Positions 25,601-40,600 of a stretch of 64,000 nt of DNA are shown here, piece by piece; the first letter of the stretch is position 1; every line of letters begins with the position of its first letter. A program made the position numbers and the translations under genes. The notes below the pieces were generated by a model that searched no databases, had not been told where the DNA came from, and saw only the letters and a list, made by a program, of their open reading frames with translations. This DNA comes from Hybos culiciformis (lineage: Eukaryota; Arthropoda; Insecta; Diptera; Hybotidae): the NCBI GenBank assembly GCA_964007475.1, contig OZ023273.1:47617525-47681524 (forward strand), read 5' to 3'.

Positions 25601-28600
25601 AAAAAAAAAAAATTAAATTATTTTGCAAAATCACCTCTTGACGATTTAACAGGAACTCTATAGGTAGGCATGTTTGAGAATTCATTCGTTGGGCTTATAC
25701 TTGTGTCAGACTCTGTTTCGCCATGACTGGGATCACTCATTCGCTGACTCTTAGATCGACCACTCGATGATTCCCTTGAAGATTTTTTATGATGTCCTTG
25801 AACTTGTGAGCTTCCGGCCACCATAGTCATAGATTTGCTCAAAGTCGATTCATCTAAAATTTTTGTTAATTTACGTAAATTTATTATCAATTAAAATTTA
25901 TATTGTAATATTTTAAGTTCAATTCCACAAAATGTAAACATGCAAGCCATACATTATGTCTAATGTTGAATAATTATATTGTGTTCTCATTCGTTATAGT
26001 TAATATGAGTATTTTAAGTAATAAAATTAAAACAAGAAACATTTTTATCAATTGATTTTTTCGAAAACCAAATTTATTTATTAACTCCACAATTGTGATG
26101 TGCATTTGCATTGAAACTACATGTATAATATGTACAATTCATTTGTAATGTTAAAATCATAAGATATACAAATTATGTACATGAACATTATTAGAATTTT
26201 TGTTCATTATGCAAAAAGGTCATAATTTTTATGTAATTTAAATGAAAACATATAATTTTAACGGCTGACATACAAATGTATATACGAGCATTATTAAGTT
26301 AGGAATGTGATATTTGAAATAAAATTTTTATTAAAGTCATATTAGATTACATAATTATATCATATGCCACTATGATTTTGTGCAAAATGGAAAAGAGTAA
26401 AATTTTAATTTCTAGATAAATATGATTCTTTTGAATTTTTTCCGGACATTGAAATGAAAATTTTTATTAATTAATTAGGAAATTCAATATTTAAATGTAA
26501 AACATTTATACTTCAGGCTTATTGAGTACTACTAATTTAAAGAATTAATTGTTTAATGTGTATCCAAAAACTAAAATATCAAATTTATTCCTAAAAATAT
26601 TATATTAATTTCAGCTGTCAAATAATTTAAAAATTTTCGTGTATAAAAAGTAGAAAATATTAGCTTTTATTCGGATGTCGTGGTGTAGTGGTGTATTCTT
26701 ATTATTCTATGCTACATTTGCTTAAATATTAAATTTGCTTTGAGGAATAGGCTTTTGGTCAATGGTTATGGAACAGTGTATAAATTTATACAATTCAACG
26801 GTCCCCTGTCGAAAGTATGACAACATTATTTGTATAATACTTTAAAACTAGTACACATTTGTATTCTTCACTTCTAGATCCAAAATATTGACCTTGTCCT
26901 CGAACGAAAACGACGTAACTCAAACTCCTTGTTGAGTTATGAATAAATACAAATTAAAAAGTACTACAAAACTTTAAATCACTCTACTTTCAATAGGGAC
27001 CGTCGAATTACACTATTTAAAATTTTATGGCTGAATTGGATAGAATTGTTGTGGCAAACTTATAATTTCTTCTTCAAGTGTTATACAAAAAATTATATAT
27101 AATTTATTTCTAACTTACCATCAGTGTTGTAATATCTTTGCTTATGCCAGCTTGATTTAGATTTTATGTGGCCAAATCCTGAAGTTGGTATTGGATATGC
27201 AGTTGCATTTAAATTATCTCCTTCAGGATGACCGAATGTTTTAAATTGTACAGTATAATCTAATGTTGATGCAGAGACACCGCGGGTAGGTGTTTTGGCT
27301 GGATTGTTTGAATTAGTACGACCTCCGGTTACACTAAATGTAGCATACGGTGAAATTTCGTACATTTCTAATAAAGAAAAAAAAATCAAAATTAACACTA
27401 AATTATAATATAGAAAATGGTCAAAAACTATAAACAAAAAGGACAATCCGGTTACAATTTATTTTATACACAAAACATCTTTGCTTTGCATATTTCATCA
27501 ATATTTTTTAATCATCGCGGACCTACAGAGCAAGTATACTTTTTTCGCGAGTTTTTTTTTTTTATTTCATGCACTAAAATCATACCAGAATCATTTCCTT
27601 TGTCAACAGTTTTAACTGGTGATGCACTATAAACTTGTTGATTTCTTCTGTTTTCATGTTCTTCTTTATAATCACTTGGTAATGCACGTGATTCATATCC
27701 TTCTGATATTGGTCCACATAAAGTACGACGATGTTTAATTATAAGTCCTCTGATGAAAATAAAGCAAAAAAAAAAAAAACAAAACACAAAAAAAAAACAC
27801 AAGTTTATTGCGAGAATTTTTTTTTTTATTTTTTTTTTAATATAAATAAATTGCAATCATAAACCTTAAGAGTATTAAAAAAATAAAGTAGATTTAAGAA
27901 ATCCTAATTATTCCCAACTGAGATTATCTAATCAAGAACATAAAAATTATAAAAATGAAACAAAATGAAAATGATAAGTATCATTTGCGTATAATTACGC
28001 TGCTCAACAGAGAATAAAATAATTAAGTATGAATATAATTTACATTTTAGTTACTGCCTCACTCAGAAAAGTTTCACTTGCCTGTGAAAATGCGGTTTTA
28101 TTATAGTTTATATTTTTAATTTAAATTCTTTTAAATGTTGAACAAGCAAAAAAAGGTTTTAGAATAATAGTTACAGTAAGAGTTACGATCATTTCGATGA
28201 CTTAATTGCAAATATGCAAAAGCGAAATAATGCAATTTTAGTTCATCATACCTAGAATAAGGTCAAAACCAGAATAAAGAGAACTAGCAGTGTTGTGTTT
28301 TCATATAAATTGAATCATATTATTGCATGCACTTTAACTCTTGTAGTCCTCGTAACACAAAGCTGATATCAACGAATACTGATAATATTCCATTAGTTAA
28401 TTAAAAAATTCGACTTATTTTTATGCGTTTCAAATTTAAGTAAGTATATAATATTAAGTAAACTTTGTGTATTCAAAGGTTGCGAATATCTTGTTAAAGA
28501 ATTTAATTTATTTATTTCCTGATTTATGAATTTATATAATCAGAATTATTTATATTTTTCTGAGTACATATACCATTATATGTATCTTCAAATATGTATT

Positions 28601-31600
28601 GTATATAATGTACATAAATATTTTAAATAGAATAACAATGTAGATAAATGTACTTACAAAAGAAGAACAAAAATTGTTATAATTACGCCAACAATGAGTG
28701 ATGAGAACCAATCATTTTGTGCTCCAACATTAACAACATTATTCAATAATTCATTTTCTGATGGGAATACAGCTGGAGGTGGTATAGTTATTCCATCTAA
28801 ATTTAATGTTGCAAAATTATATTGTTCTGTTGTTTTGCCAGCATCGTTTGTGGCTGAAATTCTTAATTGATACCAATGAGCTGGTAAAAAATCACAGAAA
28901 ATTAAATTATCTCGATTTTCTTCAGCATTTGAAATATCCGATGTGACAACAGTCCAACGCAAATCACCTTATTTCATAAATGATGTGAAAAATAATTTAT
29001 AATAAATATTAATTCGAAATAAATATTTTGATTTTATTTTTATATCGTCTAATTTCGAAATCGGATTAAAACATTGAGTCTTGCTTTAAATACTTTGTCT
29101 ACTGATATGGAAATAAAGTTGAAGTAAATTTAGTAAATTTGACAATTATGGACTCATCAGAAATGACTATTGTCAGGATTATTAATAAAGTTATTAAATA
29201 GGTCAGAATATTATTTTAATGTATCGTTTTTTCTTTGGCAATAAATATTAAGAATTCATTGCTCTAATTTAAATGGAATAAGTTTTTTGTGGTGAACGAA
29301 CATGGATTCGATAACATTCTATATATCTGTCTATAAATATTATATAAAAATGAAAGTCCGTTTGTGTTTATGTAATTTATAAACTTAGGAACCAATGAAC
29401 CGATAGCTTAATATAGTTTTTTAATAACATTTGATCGAACTGGACAACTTTTTCGACTTGTCAAACTTTTTTTTACCCGAATTTGTAATGTTTTTTATTA
29501 ATAAAGACTAAGCTAGAGCGAAACAACGTTCGCGCCGAGATCAACTGATATGATATTTAACAATGTAAGTCATAAAAATGGGTTTCTAATAAAATTTTTT
29601 CAAGTGATACATTACCTAATGGTCTATGTTCAATTGAAAAATGATTGATAGGACAACCACCACTAATCCATGATGCTAATCTCAAATTCAAACAAGTTGA
29701 ATTTACAGATATAAGTTCAGATTCATTTGGAGCTTGTGATACTGAAACATAAAATAATATTTTTTTGATTAAAATCATCTAGTTACATTACAGCTAGTTA
29801 TTATTCTTTACAAAAAAATTTATTATTCATTGCCTTCCAGGTACAAACAGGAAAATCTACTGCTTTTAATGTAGATAAAAAATTATATTCATTCAAAAAC
29901 TGTCAACATACATCATTTATGTAAATTAACATTGACTTCAAAATATACAAAATATATATTGCTATATTTATACATACATTTATGTACGTACATGTTGTAC
30001 ATATAATGTAGTTATGTTCTGAATGAAATGAACTAATGTAAGTAATAATCCCGGCAATAAATTTATTTTACTGGGTTAATATGTTTATGATATTTTTTTT
30101 TTACATATCTTTTTAATTGCAACAAAGATTCTGAAATTATTTTTATTTTGTTTTAAATCTTACTTAACCTGGGAATAATTTACGTTTAGATCCAATTTCC
30201 TATTTCCATAATTAAGGTTTACAGAGCTCTATTGTTTATAATTTTTATTGGCTATAGTCTACATTGACTGATATTATATTAATTGGATTTGTTACAATAA
30301 AAAAAAAAGTTGTATATTGAGCTTTAAAAAAAAATTAGAAAAACTTTAGAGGAAAACCAAAAACTGATTATTACTTTAAAGGTTTTAACCATAAGTCTTC
30401 GAATAATAAATGCGGAATAAGATATTACTAAGTTACAAAATTACAATTACCTACTGTCAACCTCATGGAAATAAAAATTAAAATATTATTAAATACTTAC
30501 GTTTCCCTTTCGTCCAAACTACTTTTTCTTCAGACGCCTGTCCGTCACCGACTAAGTTATGTGATAACATTTTAATTATATACTGACTTCCACATTTCAA
30601 ACTAATAATTGTGTAGGCTGTGTTTTCTGGGGTTAATTCAATTTTTGACCACAATTCACCCATTATTTTATAAGAAATAGAATATCCCTGTATTGGTGCA
30701 CCACCGTCTTCTGGACTATCCCATGTTATTTTAATGCTTTCTGCAGATGCGTATTGTACAATGATCTGCGGTGATGATGGTGTACGCATAGCAACAACCT
30801 GATAAATGATTTCATCTTTTCCAAAAAGATTATTTGCAGAACAGGTATAATTTCCGGATAAACTATTTTCAAGACCTTAATGATAAATATAAAATAATTG
30901 TTTTGATATTAAAAAATTATATTTATTTATAACACAAAGTTGAAGAAATTGGTTGATGAAATGGGTATAATTTTCTTAAATTTAAAAATAAAAAATTAAA
31001 GATTTGAAATAGATTTGAAAAATATAATATTGTGCATACGATGTATTTTCAGGTTCCCCTCGGAGGTCACCTCATAGAAGGGGCTAAATGTAACTGGGCG
31101 ATCCCTTGTCAACCATCGAGCTCTCGGTGTTGGATTCCCTTTTAAATTAAAATAATTGTTATTTTAGAAAATTTAAGTTCACTATGACTAATCCGATTAT
31201 AAGAACTTACCAACTGCAATACATTCTAGGATTAAATTTGTTCCAACTGCTTTTCTCAAGGTTTGAGAAAATGATGCAATTCTTGCTGGGGCTGAATAAC
31301 GTACGATAGAGATTAATATAATGAAAAATATTAGTAATGTTTAGTCCACAATTACATAAATAAAGTAATAAGTTTAAAATTTGTAGAAATCCTTTTTTCA
31401 GTGCCCTTCTTATAGATTTTTTTTGGATTTGATACTACAATAGTAATGATAGTATTGGAGTGTTATCCATGTGCTTGTACATTGAACATTATATACATAC
31501 ACATGTAAATGGATGTGTTTATATTTAAAAGTTTATATTTTATAAATTTATCCAAATAAAAAAAAAATTGGTTCAGTAATTCCTTGTAATACAAACCTCT

Positions 31601-34600
31601 TGTGTTCGTGGCTTGAGAAACTACTAAAGTTGGTTCGCCTTCTCCAACTGATGTTGAGCATGATACCCAAAATTCATATTTCTGATTCTCAACTAATCCA
31701 CGTGCTTCAAACATAACCGGATAACCATTTTCATCAACTCGAACCATATAAGCTGAAAATTCATGATAAATAATGATAATAGGAGTTGGGAGTTTCGAAA
31801 GTAAAAGATGACACGGATTACGGATGTTATAAAATTTCGAAATGTTTTTTAATAATGTCCAAATTTATATGAAGGTAAAAGTTAACTAAATGCAAAAATG
31901 AAAATTATTTTAAATGCAAAAATAAAATAACCTACATTTGGGTTGTCCTTTACGACCAGCCTCTCGACTATATACTGTATAATGAGTAATTATTCCATTA
32001 CGATTAGTTGGCGGCAACCAAGACACTAAGATCGAATCAGCCGTTAAAGCCGATGCTTTAATAGCTGCAGGTGCATCTGGTACATCGTCTTCTGTTATGC
32101 AATAAATTCCTTCACTTGATTGACCATCTCCAGTTGAAGTGTAAGATAAAACTCTTATAGAATAATTTGTTGCTTTATGAAGAGTGTGCAAATAGGTTTC
32201 AAGATTAGAAGTTCTTTTGATTTCCAATTTTGAAGGAAAATCAACTAGAAAAATGTAATTTTTGGTTATTTATTAAATATTTTATTCGTTAAGTATTGTA
32301 CATGGTATAAATATATTAAAAACTATTTTCTTTTACTGTTCCGAGAATTTGAAATAAAAAAAAATAGAAAATGTAAAAAATAACTCACGAATGAGTAGTT
32401 TCAATCAACCCCTATCTTAATTACTTCTTATCATCGAAGTCCAATAAAAATTTTAAAAATAAAACTTGAGAGTTTCTAACTATTAAGCCCAGAATCTTAG
32501 AGTTCATCCTTAGCTCTTAAGAAAGTACGTTATGTTTATTTTAAAATTCTATATCGAGCGTTAGATATAGCTTAGTGGGCATACACGCAGACAGATATTT
32601 AATGAAAATATGTAGTTTTTTTTAAGTGTTGAATAATTCAGGAAATTCGAAGGTATAGAATATAATGTACGAATATATTAATTTAACTTAACTTTAATGA
32701 CGAAGTTTTCTCGTATATGTATATCCGGAAACACTACTTATTTGAAAAACAAAAAAAATAAACTAATCTATATAATTCAACTAAATATATTTTTCTGATT
32801 GAACCATTAACAAAAATACACTTCAAAAAATATTTTGTGTATTTTAAATTGAATATAATACAAAATTAACTTACTTCTTTTAACGATTGGCCGATATAAA
32901 ATTTTATATCCTTGAATAATTCCACCATGAAATTGTAGAAGTGGTTCTTGCCATGTTATTTTCAAACTTTGTGATGATAGTGGTGTACAAGTTACATTTT
33001 GTGGAGGTGCTTCAGGTACTTGCAAAAAAAAGAAAAAATTGGTTCATGGTTAAATAAATCAATCTTTTACATACATGAAATGTACAAAAAGATAACAAAG
33101 TTTTATTTCACATGAATTTTTAATACTAATAAAATTTCTATCTCTGTCTTATTTTATATAAATAAAATAAAAATGTTTTTGAAATCTTTCTGGAAGACGA
33201 TTCCAAAATTTATTGATAAATGATGTGGATTGAATATAACAGAGTCAAATTTTATATACATTTATATTATATATATAAATACTTATATAGTCATTTGAAT
33301 TTCATATTTCGAAATTCAATATTTCGGAGTTTGGTTATGGGTACAAATATTAATTTAAGGTATTCATTCCCAATTATAGATTTTTGGAAGAAAAGGAAAG
33401 GACAATTAGCCGTTGAATATTTTTCTAATAAAACAAATGCGAGCTTTAATACAAGTAATACTGGATTCAAATTATATCAACCATTTATTAGTTTATAGAA
33501 GTTTGATTAATTAAAATAATTATTTTAAAGCCGAGAAACATTGATCATTATTTTTAAGAGGAGAAGTTGGAAAATTTTTATTCTTTTCTATATGAAAATA
33601 ATGGATTTTCCACTATAAAAAAGAATATCTTGAAATATCTTTTCGATAAATATTTATATTTATTTCCAATACTCTTCCAAACTTAAAGCATAAACATTAT
33701 TTTACTTTTAGTATATATACCTCCTTCAAGGGTAGTTCCAAAAACAGCTGCACTCCATGGTCCTGGCCCAAAACTGTTCAATGCTCTAACAGTAATAGCA
33801 TACCGTGTATATTTTCGAAGATTTCTTAGAGTCGCCTTAGTGGTTGCCCAACCATTAGCTGTTATCGATTTCATTGAACTGTTCAAAACACTAATGTAGT
33901 TAATATTTTGTTTTTCCTCTGAACAATTTACAGTGTAACCAATTAATTCCCCGTTCCATGATTCTCGTGGTGGAATCTATTTAAATTATAAAATCATGAA
34001 GAAAATTATTTTTTATCGATTTTTTGCAATTAAAGCTATTTTATTGGGGTTTTGCGTTTTGGCTTTTACTTTAGCAAAAAAAAAAATGGCGTGATATTTG
34101 ATTTTTTTTTTATATATTATAAACATTTACTTTTAATTAATTTTGTTTTTATCAAAAAAAAGAAAAAAAGTGTAATAAAATTCTGTTACAATTTTTGATG
34201 TGAAAACTTTTTTGCTTTATAAGTTTTCACACAAAATAAATTTTTCATTACTTTCATGGAAAATCATACCAACGAAAAATAACTTTATTATCGCTTCGAT
34301 TCTTTATATAAGATTGTTTCATTCGTTTACCTAATTTGATTTTACATTTCTAACTAATAACATTTTTGATTTAACAGTGGTTTAATGCTTCAGTGCATAT
34401 ATTTTCTTATTTCTCTAAGAGTCTAAGTGAATTAAGGTTTTGTTAATTAGGCGGTGATAATTTCTAATTAAAACTATTTCAAAGTAAATGAAAGTTGAAA
34501 CAATCTGCAATAAAAATCATATACTTCTGTCACTGCTATATTGCACATACAAAATTTTTTAAATTTTAGAATATATACTTAACACATTCATCAGTTGTTT

Positions 34601-37600
34601 TCGTTACCAATTATTTTGTTTCAATCATAAGATTAGACAAATTTTAAATCTTTTATGTAATGTACATATTTGAACAATATATGTAGCTGTCAAAGTTATT
34701 AACTTCAGAATGCTGTTACGGGAACAACAAGGTGAACACATGAAACAGTTTAAAAGTACTTGAAATTGTGAAAAATATTGCCTAAATTGTTAAAACTGAG
34801 ATTTGAAGTTGGTTCCTATTATATTGCTGAGTGTTTAATAAAATTTGTACTTGTATTTATGTCCACACAAATGTATTCAGTTCGAACATGTTAAAGTATA
34901 ATGTATTATTTACTTTAGTTTATATTATAAAATAAATAAAATTATCTTTTGGTGAATTTTTCAGTAATGTAAACAAAACATTTTATGTTTGTGATGTGAG
35001 TCTTTTTAATTTAATTTCAGTAACAAATTAATAATCATTCGAATTGGATTCAAAAGCAGAAAACCCAATTAATTAAACTTTGATTCATTAGTGTTACTAT
35101 TTACCAATGTTGATTTTTTTTCTCCTTTTCACTTTATTGATTCTTTATGTATATAAACTTTGTAGGTATATATAAAAATTCTGTTCATTAAGATTTTATG
35201 CCATAGATAGTGTAAATAAAAGTTGAAATAAAAGCAACATCATTTTGTTATATTACGTAAGTATAAAAAAAGAAGTATTTTATATTTAAGTTTATATAAT
35301 ATTAGGTATATATTGACATTTGATACACGTTATCTTAACATGATTTTTTCAGGAGTATTTATGTATTTATCTTATGTGATGAAAATTAATTCTTTGCTTT
35401 ACTTTAATATATTCTTGTTATGCCTCCACTTTTGAACATTACTTAAATTTTATAAGCAATTGTAATAATTAGAGAAATTATTTAATGTATAATTTACAAT
35501 TATAATAATTAAGATAGAATTACCTGCCAAGTGACAACTAATTCACGTTCACCACCAGTCTGAACTTGAACATTAGATACCGCCTCTGTCGGTGCTTCCT
35601 CTTGAGTTTTCAAAACAATTGGATCTGTAAATTGACTTCTTTCAATTTCATTAATAGCCTGCATTCTGATTAGATAAGTTGTTGCTGGATTTAAGCCTGC
35701 TACTGCAGCATTTTCTCTTAGATCGTTATCATAGCTAGAATAAATTATTGAATAAGAAGTACTTCAAATTATACTAAATAATTATGTTGTTATCAAGAAT
35801 TTAAAAATCATTTGGAATAGAAGAACATATATTAGGCAGGGGTGTGCAAGTATGAGGTCAATGCGAGCCTCTTGTCAGTTTTTCATATATTGTAAAGAGC
35901 CACATTAGAGTTCAAATTTAGAGGAATTGAGGCAGTATTATAATGAGTTTGCATTTTGTATTATTTTTAATTTTAGTTGTGTGTACATAAATGTACCAAA
36001 ACAATGAAGACGTCCTTACCTTTTACTTATACTTGTCGAAGGCAATGATACGTTTATCGTTTGCTGTGAATTCCAATCAGTTTTATGATTTAATGCAGAT
36101 GATGGACTATGCATAAATTTTAATGGCTGATATTGGACAAGATAACTAAGAACTGGTGAATTACCATCAAATGGCCTTCTCCATGATAATTTAACTGTCC
36201 GACTTCCAACTTCAATTACTTCTAAATTTGATGGTGGATCTGGTCTTTCTTGAACAGCCAAAAAAATTGATTGTTCAGCACGACCGTAAGGATTTTCTGC
36301 AGCACATTTATACATTCCAGAATCATGTCGATCTGATCGGCTAATTGATAATTGGGAATCAACACCTTTTTCAGTCTTCATTTCTGCAATACTAAATCGA
36401 TAATTATTGAGATCAATTCGACCTTTATTTTGCGTCCACGAAATGGTGATAGGTTCATCACCTTTGGCATGGCACTCTAATGTGACAGGATCATTCCGTC
36501 TCGAAGAAATATTCTGAGCTGATTGTTCGAAACGAGCCGGCTCTATATTTTGAATTTAAATGTAAGATTAGTATTTTTTATTTAAACAAATAAAAAATAT
36601 ATTTTATTAAACATTTAGAACTTTTTACCATTAACGTTTATTCTAATTATCTTTTTTAATCCATTTCCTATATTATTTGTCGCCTGACACATATAGTGTC
36701 CTTCATCTGCTTGAGTAGCAAAATTTAATATCAAAGAACTGTTTTTCGTTGAAATTTGTCGAAATTCGTTTGAAGTTTTATCTGAAATAATTTTTTTTTT
36801 AATAAGAAAAAGGAAAAAAAATAAAATTATGTATTACATACATTTAATGTGTTATAAAGTACATATTAAATTAAAAAAAGGTTAAGTTTTCCTTTTTTTT
36901 TTATTATTAAATAATTTTTATTATTAAATAAACATAAATATATACCTTGACCCTTAAACCAAGTTATTGTTGGTAATGGATAACCTTCAGCGTCACAATT
37001 TATAGAAATTATATTTCCCAACATAATAGCTGTATCCATTGGTTCAAATGTCCATCGGGGGGCCACTAAATTTACAAACATACAATAAATTATTTTGTGT
37101 AATAATTAAATAATAATTGAATGAGTTTAAATATTGTTATTTGTTTTACCCTTAAGATTTCTTATACTAAAATATTAACCTATAAGTATATTTAAATTTT
37201 CATTAAGTTAAATTTTAACTTAATGAGTATTTATCCGATATTATGTGTGTAGTTTTTGATAGGTTTTTATTATTGCAATAAGGAAGGACATAAGGCCGTG
37301 ATGTACACATATATTTTCATTTTTACTTTTTAACATCATAATAATATTAAAAAAATTTTGGGTTTTAAGAAGTTTTGGAAATTGTATTTTTTATGCTAGT
37401 CTCAAAAAGTCGAAAAACCCTTGAAATGTGTTCAAATGTATGAGTGAAGGAGTCAAACAGTGCAATTTCATACAGCTTACCTCTTACTTGCAATTCTGCA
37501 GTAAAATTAACTTTTGCAGCGGCATTTGAAGCAAAACAAGTATATTTTCCACTATGTTTTGAGCTAATATCCTTAAAAACTAATAACGAATAAAATTCAT

Positions 37601-40600
37601 CTTTTTTTTCAGTGACCTAAAAATAAATTTTAATGTATTAAGAACAAAATAATGTAGAATTTTATTTTTTTTTAATTTTTTTTTAATCTTCCCTTGAATC
37701 TTTAACAATGGTTGCATGAAAAGAAGTATTAAAAAAAATAATAACAAATGATAATAATTTAAAAAGAAAGGATTTTAAAAGCAGCATACATACGTAAAGT
37801 TCAAAAAAAAAAAAAAAACAAAGAGATTTAAAACAAAATAAATAAAGCCTCTTTATTTCGATTTCAAGAATACTGTGGCTGGTTTGAAAAAAAAAGTACA
37901 TAATATTAAAATCTTAGCGATAATAATAGCAATATTAAGAAAAATATTATATATAAAAAATATATATAATTGGTATTTATGTTACTGGCAATTAAATTAA
38001 GTATTTAACCGTGACAGGTTGAGCTTAAAGGTATATTAGAAGCTTTAAATTCGACTCTATTTTGGTACTTTGGTTTCAGTTTATCGTTTTTGATTTATTT
38101 TTTTACATTCTTGGAACATAGGAAATTATTGTTTATTTACATTCGCTGTACCAAAAGTGATTTTTATTTTAAAAAATTTATACCTTTTTAAGCATTTGAA
38201 TAATTATTTTAATTTAAGACAGTTCAGAAAGTTTGTTGGAATTATGCTATAGTTTCAATATTTTTCACCATCATATCACAATATGATAATAATAAATAAT
38301 TAACAAAGTTATAAAGAGTAGTTGTACTTATAAAGTAGTTGTACTTATAAAATCGAGTACGAAGAATCGAATGGTGCTATTATCTAATATTGACGTATAA
38401 ATATTATACGTTGTTTCATTTCTGAGCAGACGATATATTTATAGTTAGTTATCTACGAAATAAAATATTGAAATTAATTTAATTTAACTAAAGGTATAAA
38501 AACGTTCAATCTATAAAAATATTCAAGCATGATGAAGAATAACAGAACACATAATCAAAATTTGATGTTCCATTTTATTACAAAAAAAAAATCTAACAAA
38601 TTAAATGTGTTATAAATTTTATGTACCAAAATAATATACTTTAATATTAATATAAAAAAAATCGTCAGCTAAAATCTATATCGCCCAATACTGAAATCTA
38701 TATAACCAACAATTTGTGGTGGAGGTTCAGGGATAAAAATGTTTTCATAATACTAATTTTAGGTATAAATTTTATTATAAATCTATAGGTACATAAATAT
38801 TCACTTCTATAAAGTTCTTGCAAAATTGTATTTTTTCATTGTTCGAAAATTTTTTTTTTTTGTTTAACAATATTTAATTTATTGAGTTTGCCAAAATACC
38901 ATAAAGACAATTTTTTGTTTTGCCGAATTTGTTGTTAAATTCAAAATCTATAAAAATTATCATTCAGCAAGCTTATAAATAAAAACGTTAAAATCTAATA
39001 ATAATATAAATAAATTATATATTGAAATTATATATTGAGTCAAACATAATTAAGCTGCCAAAATGTATTATATTATATTCACAGATGAATGAAACGGATA
39101 ACAAACCTGAAGACTCATTGGTATAGGCACATCATCTTTTTTCCAACTAAAATAAATTGGCATATCACCTGAAGACACAGCACATGTTATTTGTGCTCTG
39201 CCACCCTCTTGTAAATTTTTTGGAAATTTAAATGGTTCAATTACAGGAGGACCTTTTTTTTAGTAAATTGAAAAAATAAAACAATATAACAAGAAATGGA
39301 AATGAAAATTTTAATAAGAATTGATGTAAATAATGTAGCAAAAAAGGAAACAAACTATTTATTAACTGTGACTACTGTGAGCGATCTTTTTGTAAGAATT
39401 ATGCCTTTCAGTATTATTGTGAGGAAACAAAATTGCCATTTACACAAAGATGCTTTTAGCAATTTTCATTATTAAAACAATATAGTTTTGATACCAGAAA
39501 ATAGATTATATTTATATTAAAAGTCCTTTATTATTGTGTGATGATATTATATTAAGAAATAAAATTTGATCTATCTGAATATGATCATCCTCAGTTTTAA
39601 TTCTCACATTTTCATGTTTTACGTAATTTTCAATTTTAAATATTTTTTTAAGTTGTTCTTGAACTCTTATTAGGAGTAGAATTCGATTAATACAGAGCAA
39701 ATAGCATATATTGCACTCAAAAAAATGATTTAAAATATTTCCCAAATATTTAATTCAAATTCAAAATTTAATCAATTAAAAATGCATTACTGTTCACTGT
39801 CAATTGCATATCACGTCGAGCTTCTTCTCCGGTTCTGCTTTTTACAATACATGTGTAAACACCAGCATCTCTGTTCGAATCAACTTGTTTAATTTGTAAA
39901 TATCCGCCTTGTTGAATGTTTGCAATGAAATAGTGCGTGCCTGTCATAATGTAAAAACATATCACAATATTTTACTTTAAAATTAGAATCAATCTTACTT
40001 GTCATTAGCTCTTGATGTCCCTTGTCCCATTTAATTTTTTCAATTGGATATCCAGAAAAAGGACAATGCACAATTATATCTTCTCCAGCAATCGCTTTTA
40101 TAGGCCCAATTGCTCGAACATACGGAGGTCCTATAATAATTCCAACAAGAAAAGAAAATGTATATAAAAATTATTCTATATAATTTTAAAAGCAGATATT
40201 TCGAAAATTCAAAATAATATCCTTGGCAATCATAAATATCGAGAGTTAGGTTGAAATGACTTTTTTTTTGCAAGCAGTTAGTATGCAAATAATTCTAAAA
40301 ATGGTTATAAAAGGTACATTATAATAATGTACAATAATATTGAAAATATTTTTGATTATGTAGACAACAAGAATAAAATTTAAATTTATAGAAATTATGA
40401 AATTTTATTTTCATAATTTTTATAAATCTATGTAGGTAACTTAATATTCTGTTTTATCATCAAAAATTTTGAAACAAAAATGAAAATAATTGCTGAAATA
40501 AAATAATAAAAATAAATTAATTCGCAAAAGATAAGATATAATCTTATAATTAAAATGAGGATGAAATGTTGAAATTTATAACCCAGAGGCATTGAAAATA

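Noticed and set aside
26674..26700. tRNA A-box-like GTGGTGTAGTGGT
   Set aside because: No B box at a proper distance and no cloverleaf could be drawn; at most a remnant of a tRNA-derived repeat.
33220..33498. 92-codon plus-strand frame in a Dscam intron
   Set aside because: AT-rich, no recognised domain, no homology and no regulatory context; treated as chance.
38690..38745. Proline-rich minus-strand reading (PEPPPQIVGYIDF) as an alternative Ig7 exon
   Set aside because: Ends in a stop after about ten more codons and has no cysteine, tryptophan or compatible donor.
39512..39745. Minus-strand frame with a faint resemblance to the Ig7 second-half exon (LFLNIISSHNN)
   Set aside because: No acceptor at the right phase, no YxC motif, stop directly after, and it lies on the wrong side of the first-half exon; chance similarity in AT-rich DNA is more likely.
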